The position numbers were made by a program, and so were the translations under genes. Shown here one piece after another: positions 1 through 7,936 of a stretch of DNA of 64,000 nt. Origin of the DNA: Prevotella sp. (GTDB lineage: Bacteria > Bacteroidota > Bacteroidia > Bacteroidales > Bacteroidaceae); NCBI GenBank assembly GCA_016281815.1, contig JAEEJK010000110.1, forward strand, positions 1 through 64,000. Reading direction: 5' to 3'. Each line of letters opens with the position of its first letter. Position 1 is the stretch's first letter. The notes under the pieces were generated by a model. The model made no database searches. It was not told the DNA's origin and saw only the letters and a program-made list of their open reading frames with translations.

Positions 1-620
1 ATGTATGCGTTCTCCAGAGCCTTGCATCCGTTGAAAGCATAATTTCCCAGTTTGGTCACGCTGTTGGGAATGCTGATGCTCCTCAGTTTCGTGCATCCGC
101 TGAATGCCGACCCACCAATGACGGCACATCCGTCGTTGATGATGACCGATGTCAGGTTGATACATCCATTGAACACGTCTCCATCCATCTCCTCGAGACT
201 TGGACTCAGTTCAGCGGCAGTCAGTGACGTGCAGCCTAGAAAAGCATCACCTTCAAGTTTCTTTATGCTGCTGGGCCAGTTGATGCTGCTCAGGTTCGTG
301 CATTTGTAGAAAGCACGGTAGGAGATGGTCTCAATGTTAGAACCTAAAGATACGTTAGTTAAATCTGTGCAATTCTGGAAAGCATACGAATCAATACTCT
401 TGACTGTGTAGGTGATACCATTGTTGGTAACAGTAGCAGGGATAGTCACATGGCCTGTGTACTTGTTACTGCCAGCAATGACGGCAACCACGAATCCCTT
501 ACTGTCTGTAATTTTGTAATTGACACCGTCTTGTGTGAAAGTGTCTGCCGCTTGTACGCTGATACTTATCAATCCCATTATGATGAGCACAACGATTTTG
601 TTAAGTGTAAAATTCTTCAT
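1..620 (-). CDS. BspA-like leucine-rich repeat (LRR_5) secreted protein, 5' part only (3' end outside window)
   Basis: Reverse-strand reading from ATG at 620: MKNFTLNKIVVLIMGLISISVQAADTFTQDGVNYKITDSKGFVVAVIAGSNKYTGHVTIPATVTNNGITYTVKSIDSYAFQNCTDLTNVSLGSNIETISYRAFYKCTNLSSINWPSSIKKLEGDAFLGCTSLTAAELSP... Signal peptide plus LRR_5 repeats, open to the window edge. Confidence 0.9.
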   Translation of the reverse strand, partial: MKNFTLNKIVVLIIMGLISISVQAADTFTQDGVNYKITDSKGFVVAVIAGSNKYTGHVTIPATVTNNGITYTVKSIDSYAFQNCTDLTNVSLGSNIETISYRAFYKCTNLSSINWPSSIKKLEGDAFLGCTSLTAAELSPSLEEMDGDVFNGCINLTSVIINDGCAVIGGSAFSGCTKLRSISIPNSVTKLGNYAFNGCKALENAY

Positions 621-948
621 ACTCTTTATAATGATTAGTACTTAAAGGTTAATTTTTTGTTAGATGATTGAATGGATGATTGTTCGTGTTTTTGATGAAT
701 GGGCGCTGTTGTTCCTTGCAAATTTAGGAAAACCGTAGCGACAATGCTTCATGATTCGTCATGTTTTTGGCTCTTGAAAGGCAAAAACTACGGTATACCG
801 TAGGTGAATCAGTGGCATTTCTTGTCATGCTGCTTTGTGATTTTTCCAGAGTAGCCCACGCCGTGAGATATGACTACCTCTCATACTGTGGCTATCGCTA
901 CAGCTATACCGTTGGTGTTTCTCAGTATTTCTTCATGGGTAAAAGAAA

Positions 949-976
949 TCAGCCCCTGTTGCATGGCAGGGGCTGA
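949..976 (-). terminator. Hairpin downstream of SDR gene
   Basis: tcagcccctg-ttgcatgg-caggggctga, perfect 10-bp stem just past the stop at 1004. Confidence 0.6.
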
Positions 977-1003
977 ATGATGCAAAAGAGTTGAAAAGAA
1001 CTA

Positions 1004-1714
1004 TCAGTCCTCCTTGACTATCGGATAGAGTTCGATAAACTCTCCCTGATGGTTTTTGCCATCATTGATGAGTTCTGCCATTTTCAGACCCACTGTCTCA
1101 ATATCATGGAAGCCTGGAAGGCTCATGTTGCCATTCAGGTCGGTTGTGGTGGGACCGGGATGCACGGAGAAGATCTCCAGAGGTGTGCCGCTCTGCTGGA
1201 ACTCGATGGCCATCACGCCCATCATGGCATTCTGCGCAGCCTTGCTCGTCACGTATGCCAAAGGATGCCAGTAGGGACTGATTTCCGAAGGCACGGTGAT
1301 GTTGACAATCCTTCCTTTATTCTGAGCAAGCAAGGGTATCAATGCCTTGGTAAGGACGAAGGTGCCGATGAAGTTGACATCCAGTGTCTTCTTGATATCG
1401 CTGAGTTCTGTGTGCAGACTGTCAACGCTCATGTCACCTGGGATGCCCGCGTTATTGACCAGCAATGTGAGTCCCGGGTAGTTTTGACTGACCTCTTTGG
1501 CCGCTTTTTCGATGCTTTCAAGGTCTTGGAGTTCGATGTTTACCCATCCAAGTACGTCAACACCAGCCGTCCTTAGTTCGTTGATGGCCTTCTCGGCACG
1601 TTTTTCGTCGCGTGCTCCTAAGATGACTTTCCATCCGCTGAGACCCAGGTGTTTGGCAATTCCGAATCCGATGCCCTTATTGGCACCTGTCACTAATACA
1701 ATGTTCTCCATCAT
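1004..1714 (-). CDS. SDR family NAD(P)-dependent oxidoreductase
   Basis: VTGANKGIGFGIAKHL (TGxxxGIG), LVNNAG, YVTSKAA (YxxxK). Confidence 0.93.
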   Translation of the reverse strand: MMENIVLVTGANKGIGFGIAKHLGLSGWKVILGARDEKRAEKAINELRTAGVDVLGWVNIELQDLESIEKAAKEVSQNYPGLTLLVNNAGIPGDMSVDSLHTELSDIKKTLDVNFIGTFVLTKALIPLLAQNKGRIVNITVPSEISPYWHPLAYVTSKAAQNAMMGVMAIEFQQSGTPLEIFSVHPGPTTTDLNGNMSLPGFHDIETVGLKMAELINDGKNHQGEFIELYPIVKED

Positions 1715-2078
1715 TCAATCGTTTTTTGTTTTGGTAATTTTACTGCAGCGATTTTTTCTTGATTCTTTTTTCTGTTTCCAATCTTGTTGAAATACAGGAT
1801 GCAAAATTACACATAATTCCATAATAACGCCTTTTTTAGCATAGATAATTGAGAATGGAGAAGAAAACTACCATGAACATGGTATTCAATTGGCGCCTTC
1901 GCATATCTAAAGAGATCGCCTACGGCGAGAAATTTTAAGAAAATGTTTAAGAAAATTGTAAGAAAATATTTTTTTACCATTTTTTTATTCATTTTTTACC
2001 ATTTGACTTCCGCTTCGCACGTCGACCGTTGGTTCTGCCCGTCAGGGCACTCCAAATGATAATTCGCTGAATAGTCAC

Positions 2079-2132
2079 GTTCGGAAAAGAAAACAAAAAC
2101 TTCGTATTTTGTTTTGCTTTTCGCTCACCTTT
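2079..2132 (+). repeat. Hairpin repeat copy B
   Basis: gttcggaaaagaaaacaaaaacttcgtattttgttttgcttttcgctcacctt; one mismatch to copy A at 2228-2281. Confidence 0.8.
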
Positions 2133-2210
2133 GAATAAATTTCTCACGTTCAGAAAAACATATTCTTATGTATTTCTTTCGCTTAATCGAAATTTTCACT
2201 TTGACTTTTA

Positions 2211-2293
2211 GTCGAAGATAGGATGCGGTTCGGAAAAGAAAACAAAAACTTCGTGTTTTGTTTTGCTTTTCGCTCACCTTTCACTATCTTTGA
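2211..2293 (+). promoter_or_regulatory. Hairpin repeat copy A ending in a TATCTTTG -7-like box, 8 nt before the glycosyltransferase ATG
   Basis: gtcgaagataggatgcg + gttcggaaaagaaaacaaaaacttcgtgttttgttttgcttttcgctcacctttcac + tatctttg; matches the TAnnTTTG Bacteroidetes -7 consensus. Confidence 0.6.
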
Positions 2294-2301
2294 CCTCAGA
2301 T

Positions 2302-3576
2302 ATGAGAGTACTGATTGTCAATACAAGTGAAAGGGCGGGCGGGGCTGCCGTGGCAGCATGCCGCCTGATGGACGCGCTCAACAACAACGGGGTGAAAGCC
2401 AAGATGCTGGTGCGCGACAAGGAGAGCGAGAATATCTCCGTGGCAGACATGGGCAGAGGCATGATGACACAGCGGCATTTCCTCAGGGAACGGCTCGCAG
2501 TATATGCCCATCTGCATTTCTCGAAAAAACACCTCTTCGATATCGATATCGCCAATGCCGGTTTCGACATCACACGGACGAGGGAGTTTCGGGAAGCGGA
2601 TATCATCCATCTGCACTGGGTCAACCAGGGCATGCTCTCGTTGTCGGGCATCAAGCGGATCCTGGACAGCGGGAAACCCGTGGTGTGGACCATGCATGAC
2701 GCATGGCCCTCGACGGCTATCTGCCACCTCACCATGGATTGCAAGAGATACAAGACCCGTTGCCACCACTGCCTTTACCTGCCAGGGGGAGGGGGCGACA
2801 ACGACCTCGCCTCACGGGTATGGGCACGCAAGAAAGCCCTGTACGATGGCAGCAGCATCTATTTCGTGGCATGCAGCCGCTGGTTGGAGCGTGAGGCGAA
2901 ACAGAGTGCGCTGCTCGCAGGACAGCATATCACCAGCATCCCCAATACCATCGACACAAGGGTATTCCGGCGTACGGACAAGATGAAGGCGCGGGAGGCC
3001 TTGGGACTGCCGAAAGACAAAAAACTCGTTCTCTTCGTCTCGCAGCGCGTCACCAATCCCAACAAGGGCATGGACTACCTGGCGGAGGCCTGTCGCCTGC
3101 TCATCGCGGAACATCCTGAGATGAGGGAGCAGGCTGCCCTCGTCATCCTGGGCGGCCATGCGGAGGAAGTGCAAGACCAACTCTCGCTGCCGACTTTCCC
3201 GCTCGGTTATGTTTCCGACGAGCACAGGATCGTCGATGTATACAATGCCGCAGACTTGTTCGTGCTGCCTTCATTGTCAGAAAACCTGCCCAACACCATC
3301 ATGGAGGCGATGGCCTGCGGTGTTCCGTGCGTGGGATTCAAAGTGGGAGGGATTCCTGAGGAGATCGACCATCTGAAAACGGGGTATGTGGCGGCCTACA
3401 GGGATGCCGCTGACCTGATGAAGGGCATCCATTGGATTCTTATCGAGGCGGATGCCAGCGAACTGAGTCGGCAGGCGGTGAGAAAGGTGGCCACCCAGTA
3501 TTCGCAGGACAGTGTCGCACTGCGCTACATTGAGGTTTACAATCATGCCATGGCCTTCAAACACTACGGACTATGA
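2302..3576 (+). CDS. Glycosyltransferase family 4-type protein
   Basis: MRVLIVNTSERAGGAAVAACRLMDAL... LPSLSENLPNTIMEAMACGVPCVGFKVGGIPE (GT4 E-x7-E-type motif). Start refined from ORF start 2263 to ATG 2302, downstream of the -7 box. Confidence 0.9.
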   Translation: MRVLIVNTSERAGGAAVAACRLMDALNNNGVKAKMLVRDKESENISVADMGRGMMTQRHFLRERLAVYAHLHFSKKHLFDIDIANAGFDITRTREFREADIIHLHWVNQGMLSLSGIKRILDSGKPVVWTMHDAWPSTAICHLTMDCKRYKTRCHHCLYLPGGGGDNDLASRVWARKKALYDGSSIYFVACSRWLEREAKQSALLAGQHITSIPNTIDTRVFRRTDKMKAREALGLPKDKKLVLFVSQRVTNPNKGMDYLAEACRLLIAEHPEMREQAALVILGGHAEEVQDQLSLPTFPLGYVSDEHRIVDVYNAADLFVLPSLSENLPNTIMEAMACGVPCVGFKVGGIPEEIDHLKTGYVAAYRDAADLMKGIHWILIEADASELSRQAVRKVATQYSQDSVALRYIEVYNHAMAFKHYGL

Positions 3577-4376
3577 GAATCTCCATCGTCACCATCACCT
3601 ATAATGCTGCCTCCACGCTGCGGCCCACGCTCGACAGTGTGGCGATGCAGGAGCATGATGATGTGGAGCATATCATCGTCGATGGCGCCTCCACAGATGC
3701 CACGGCGGATATCGCGAGGCAATATGCAGAGGCTGAGGCGCAGTCTGACAACGGCCATGAGGTGATTGTCATGTCGGAGCCCGACCATGGCCTGTATGAT
3801 GCGATGAACAAGGGCCTGCGCCTCGTCACAGGCGATTATGTGTGTTTCCTCAATGCAGGCGACCGCCTGCCGGAAAACACCACACTCACGAAGGTGGCCG
3901 AGGTGGCAGAACTGGGTGGCGACGGCAACCGCCCCGGGGTGGTCTATGGCGATACCGACCTCATCGACGCGGAAGGACGGTTTGTGGGCCACCGCCATCA
4001 TGCCGCGCCTGAAAGCCTCTCGTGGCGGTCTTTCCGGAAAGGCATGCTGGTCTGCCATCAGGCTTTCTATGCCCGCACAGACCTTGCCAGGGAGGTGGAA
4101 TATGATTTGCGCTACCGCCTGTCGGCTGATGTCGACTGGTGCATCCGTGTCATGAAGAAGGCGGAGGAGCGGAAAGCACCGCTCGTCAGGGTGCACGAGG
4201 TGGTGGCTCTCTATCTCAGGGAAGGGCAGTCGACGCTTCATCACCGCGCTTCCTTGCAAGAGCGCTTTGATGTGATGCGCCGCCATTACGGTCTGCTCTC
4301 CACTCTGTTGATGCATGCATGGTTTTTCGTGCGTGCGGGATGGCGGAAACTGACTGCCTCCAGGCACTCAGGCTAA
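3573..4376 (+). CDS. Glycosyltransferase family 2 protein
   Basis: MRISIVTITYNAASTLRPTLDSVAMQ...EHIIVDGASTDAT...SEPDHGLYDAMNKGL; 4-nt overlap with the upstream GT gene. Confidence 0.93.
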   Translation: MRISIVTITYNAASTLRPTLDSVAMQEHDDVEHIIVDGASTDATADIARQYAEAEAQSDNGHEVIVMSEPDHGLYDAMNKGLRLVTGDYVCFLNAGDRLPENTTLTKVAEVAELGGDGNRPGVVYGDTDLIDAEGRFVGHRHHAAPESLSWRSFRKGMLVCHQAFYARTDLAREVEYDLRYRLSADVDWCIRVMKKAEERKAPLVRVHEVVALYLREGQSTLHHRASLQERFDVMRRHYGLLSTLLMHAWFFVRAGWRKLTASRHSG

Positions 4377-4382
4377 AACGTA

Positions 4383-5861
4383 ATGCTGGCGATGATGAGT
4401 AATTATTGGCAAATACCCTTATTAACAATCTTGTTTGTGATGCTGCCCAACTCTACCCATGATGAATCAAGAACTGCAGACCGTGTGAGGCCTGCCACTC
4501 AGGCAGGGCGCTTCTATGAGGCCGACCCGTCTGAACTGATGAAGGAACTCGATGCTTGTTTCGGCAGGCATGGTGATACGGCTGTCAGCGATGACATCGC
4601 TGCCCTGGTCGTGCCGCATGCCGGTTATTATTTTTCGGCCAATGTGGCTGCCTCTGCATTCGCCATGCTCCGTCCAGAGCACCATTATCAGCGTATCTTC
4701 CTGCTGGGCCCCAGTCATTACGCATGGCTCAACGGTGCCTCTGTCAACGTGGCAGATGATTATTACTCCACTCCGTTGGGCACCATACCCGTCGACCATG
4801 CCACAGCAGCGGCACTGATAGCGGCCGACAGCGTGTTTCATTACAACGAACGGGCGCACGACCGGGAGCACTGCCTGGAGGTGCAACTGCCGTTCCTGCA
4901 GACACGTCTCAGTGAGATGCCGCCCATTGTGCCCATCATCATCAGTACCAACAAATACGACCATCTGAAGCGCATTGCCGCTGCACTGAAACCTTATTTT
5001 ACTCCCGACAACCTGTTCGTCATCAGTAGCGATTTCTCTCATTATCCTACCTATGAGGGGGCTTGCCGGGCGGACAAACTGACGGGCGATGCCTTGCTGA
5101 CAGGCAATGCCGACCATTTCATCGACGTGATAGAGGAGAATGCGCGCAGGGGTATCCCTGGTCTTGAGACATCGGCCTGTGGCGAGTTTGCCATCATCAC
5201 CTTGCTCATGATGCTCGACAGCCAATATGACGTGCGGCATATCCTATATCAGAACTCAGGGGATATCGACCCCGAGCGCCGCGATAGGGTGGTGGGCTAT
5301 CATTCTTTCGCTGTCATGCGGAGAAAAGGCTTTTCTCTCACAGAGGAGGACAAGAACCAACTCCATGAGATTGCCTGGCGCAGTCTGACAACGGCCTTTG
5401 AGGGAAAACCCATCCCCAACCCGGAGGTGTCGGATGTTCTGAAAACACCGTGTGGCGCCTTTGTCACATTGAAGAAAAACGGACAGTTGCGTGGATGTAT
5501 CGGATACATGGCTGAGGACACCCCGCTCCATGAGATTGTAGCGGAGATGGCGCGGTCGGCGGCTTTTGAGGATTACCGTTTCCCGCGTCTCCAGCGGTCT
5601 GAGTTGCGCGACATCGACGTGGAAATCTCCGTGCTCACGCCCCGCCGCCGCATCCAAAGCATCGATGAGTTCCAACTCCACCGCCATGGTCTGCTCATCC
5701 GCAAGGGCAATCATAGCGGCACGTTCCTTCCCCAGGTGGCTGATGAGGTGAACTGGACAAAAGAAGAGTTTTTCGGCCATTGCGCCCGCGACAAGGCCGG
5801 CATCGGATGGGACGGATGGCGCGATGCAGAGTTATACGTCTATGAGGCCATTGTGTTTTAG
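4383..5861 (+). CDS. Memo-like (AmmeMemoRadiSam B) - AMMECR1 (AmmeMemoRadiSam A) fusion protein
   Basis: N-term RPATQAGRFYEADPSEL...VPHAGYYFSANVAASAF...GPSHYAWLNG (Memo); C-term GAFVTLKKNGQLRGCIGYMAEDTPLHEIVAEMARSAAFEDYRFP (AMMECR1). Confidence 0.9.
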   Translation: MLAMMSNYWQIPLLTILFVMLPNSTHDESRTADRVRPATQAGRFYEADPSELMKELDACFGRHGDTAVSDDIAALVVPHAGYYFSANVAASAFAMLRPEHHYQRIFLLGPSHYAWLNGASVNVADDYYSTPLGTIPVDHATAAALIAADSVFHYNERAHDREHCLEVQLPFLQTRLSEMPPIVPIIISTNKYDHLKRIAAALKPYFTPDNLFVISSDFSHYPTYEGACRADKLTGDALLTGNADHFIDVIEENARRGIPGLETSACGEFAIITLLMMLDSQYDVRHILYQNSGDIDPERRDRVVGYHSFAVMRRKGFSLTEEDKNQLHEIAWRSLTTAFEGKPIPNPEVSDVLKTPCGAFVTLKKNGQLRGCIGYMAEDTPLHEIVAEMARSAAFEDYRFPRLQRSELRDIDVEISVLTPRRRIQSIDEFQLHRHGLLIRKGNHSGTFLPQVADEVNWTKEEFFGHCARDKAGIGWDGWRDAELYVYEAIVF

Positions 5862-7414
5862 GCGATGACCCATTCCTCGATGGTGCGGGTCTTTGTCGAG
5901 AATGACAGACCGATCTTATGCAACTGTCGTCCTTCATAACTGAAGGGTATCATATAACCTTTTTGGTCAATCTGCTCCAGCGCTTTCTGCGCAGGCTGGT
6001 CGATTTTCAGTTCGAAGACATAGACATCGGTGCGCGACTGCCACAGCACGTCGATGCGGCCTCTGGCTGTCCTGACCTCCGTCAGCAAGTAGCGCCCCAT
6101 GAGTGAGAACACCACATAGAGTAACTGCTGGAAGTGCCCCTCTGTGGTGGCTCCTTCCGCATAGGGTATGGAGGCGAGGAATGCCTTCAGGCGCTCCAGC
6201 ATCTCTTCCATGTCATTTTTGCGCAGGGCACGGTACATGTCAACGATGCTGTTGGTTGTGGCCGAAATGTCATCCCAGACGTAGTAGGGGGCAAGGGCAT
6301 CCATCATGCCTTGAAATACCTCATTGTTGGGATAGCCTAAGGTGTAGGTGTCTGTGTCACTGTCGTAGTCCTTGATGGTAAGGTAGCCGCTCTGATAGAA
6401 CAATGGCAGGATGCTCTTCATCTGCTCCGTGGGCGCGTCAAACTCTGTCGATCGAGCCAAACTTCCCTCTAACCGCGTGATGTCGGTACCGAATTTTTGG
6501 AGCATATTGACCAGCACGGTGGGGGTGCCCGTCTCAAACCAATGGTCTTTAATGCGCCTGTCAACCAAAGCATTCAGCAGGCTGAACGGATTGTAAACGT
6601 CAGTCAGATCCTCAGCGAAATGATAGCCGTCGTATTTCTCTTTCAATTGCCGATAGGCCTCCTCAGTGCTGATACCCATGTCGGCAGCCATGTCGGCGAC
6701 GGCATCGCCCCATTGCTCATGCAGTTCCTGCTCAGTGATGCCACAGACGGCAGAATACTCCGGCACCATCGTGATGCGCTTCAGGTTGTTCAGTTCGCTG
6801 AAAATGCTGAGTTGTGAGAATTTGGAAATGCCGGTGATGAAAACAAAGCGCAGCCACTCATCGCAGTCCTTCAGTGGGGCATAGAATGCACGTAGGGCCA
6901 AGCGCATCTCGTCGAGTTGCTCTGGTTGGTGCATCACGCTGAGCAGCGGTGCATCATACTCATCGATGAGTACCACCACTTTCTTGCCATATTTTTCAGT
7001 ACAACTTTTGATGAGATTCGCCAAGCGGTCGCCAGGTTCGTCACTGCTCCGTTCAATGCCGTACTTCTCCTCCAGCCATCCAAGTTGCGTGCCTACGCGT
7101 AACTTCATGTAGGCCACCCCTCCGTCTTTGGCAGATGCCAGACTGATGTGGAGTACAGGATATTTTACCCATTCCGTTTCCATGCGTCCTGCCTCCAGTC
7201 CTTCAAACAGATCGCGGCGTCCTTCAAAATAACTTTTCATTGTGGACAGCAACAGTGACTTTCCGAAGCGCCGTGGGCGGCTGAGAAAGACAAACTGAAA
7301 CTGCTGGGCAAGACGATAGACATAGCCTGTCTTGTCAGCATACATATAACCGCCTTCGCGAATTTTCTCGAAGGTCTGTATGCCAATGGGGTATCTGAAC
7401 TTCCTGGGTGCCAT
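5858..7414 (-). CDS. AAA-ATPase-like / PD-(D/E)XK nuclease superfamily protein
   Basis: RKFRYPIGIQTFEKIREGGYMYADKTGYVYRLAQ...FLSRPRRFGKSLLLSTMKSYFEG...VVLIDEYDAPLL; C-term GRIDVLWQSRTDVYVFELKID. Start refined to ATG 7414. Confidence 0.9.
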   Translation of the reverse strand: MAPRKFRYPIGIQTFEKIREGGYMYADKTGYVYRLAQQFQFVFLSRPRRFGKSLLLSTMKSYFEGRRDLFEGLEAGRMETEWVKYPVLHISLASAKDGGVAYMKLRVGTQLGWLEEKYGIERSSDEPGDRLANLIKSCTEKYGKKVVVLIDEYDAPLLSVMHQPEQLDEMRLALRAFYAPLKDCDEWLRFVFITGISKFSQLSIFSELNNLKRITMVPEYSAVCGITEQELHEQWGDAVADMAADMGISTEEAYRQLKEKYDGYHFAEDLTDVYNPFSLLNALVDRRIKDHWFETGTPTVLVNMLQKFGTDITRLEGSLARSTEFDAPTEQMKSILPLFYQSGYLTIKDYDSDTDTYTLGYPNNEVFQGMMDALAPYYVWDDISATTNSIVDMYRALRKNDMEEMLERLKAFLASIPYAEGATTEGHFQQLLYVVFSLMGRYLLTEVRTARGRIDVLWQSRTDVYVFELKIDQPAQKALEQIDQKGYMIPFSYEGRQLHKIGLSFSTKTRTIEEWVIA

Positions 7415-7936
7415 GATGTTGTAGTTTATCTGCACAAAGTTAGTCAATAATTATCAATTTTGCAATTCTTTGGTCGAAAAACGGCCATTTTCCTTGTGCG
7501 AATCTCATGAACCTCCATGAACGAATTCTAATAACCGACAGTGGTCTGACTTCATTCTCAGTTGTAACTAATTCTCCGCTCTTCCCCTGTATGAGGAGTG
7601 ACCATTATCCATCTCGTTGAATGATCTCCTCATCTCCTATAATGAATAGCAGAAAACATTTTGTTGCCATTTAAATAAAAACCATATCTAAATACTTGGA
7701 ATTTAGTTGAAATAATCGTAACTTTGCGATGTTGGGCCATGCTGTGATTCATCAGAAAGCAGTTGGCTGTACAGAAGCGAAATCAGATGTGGATGCTCAC
7801 ATTTTTTGTGCCCAAAAGGCCATTTCGTGCGCCAACCCCCCTGTTTCATGTGATACGCTTAGAAAAGCATATAACTCTGCAAATTTAGGACTGTCTTTGC
7901 ATCATAAAGAACAAAAATCGATCAAATAATAAGAAT

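Noticed and set aside
3564-4367. 267-aa minus-strand ORF
   Set aside because: Mirror of the family 2 glycosyltransferase ORF; codon-bias shadow.
4467-5240. 257-aa minus-strand ORF
   Set aside because: Antisense to the Memo-AMMECR1 fusion; no recognisable motifs.
7729-7929. 66-aa ORF upstream of the large LRR gene
   Set aside because: No homology recognised by eye; may be leader sequence following the TAACTTTG box near 7716.
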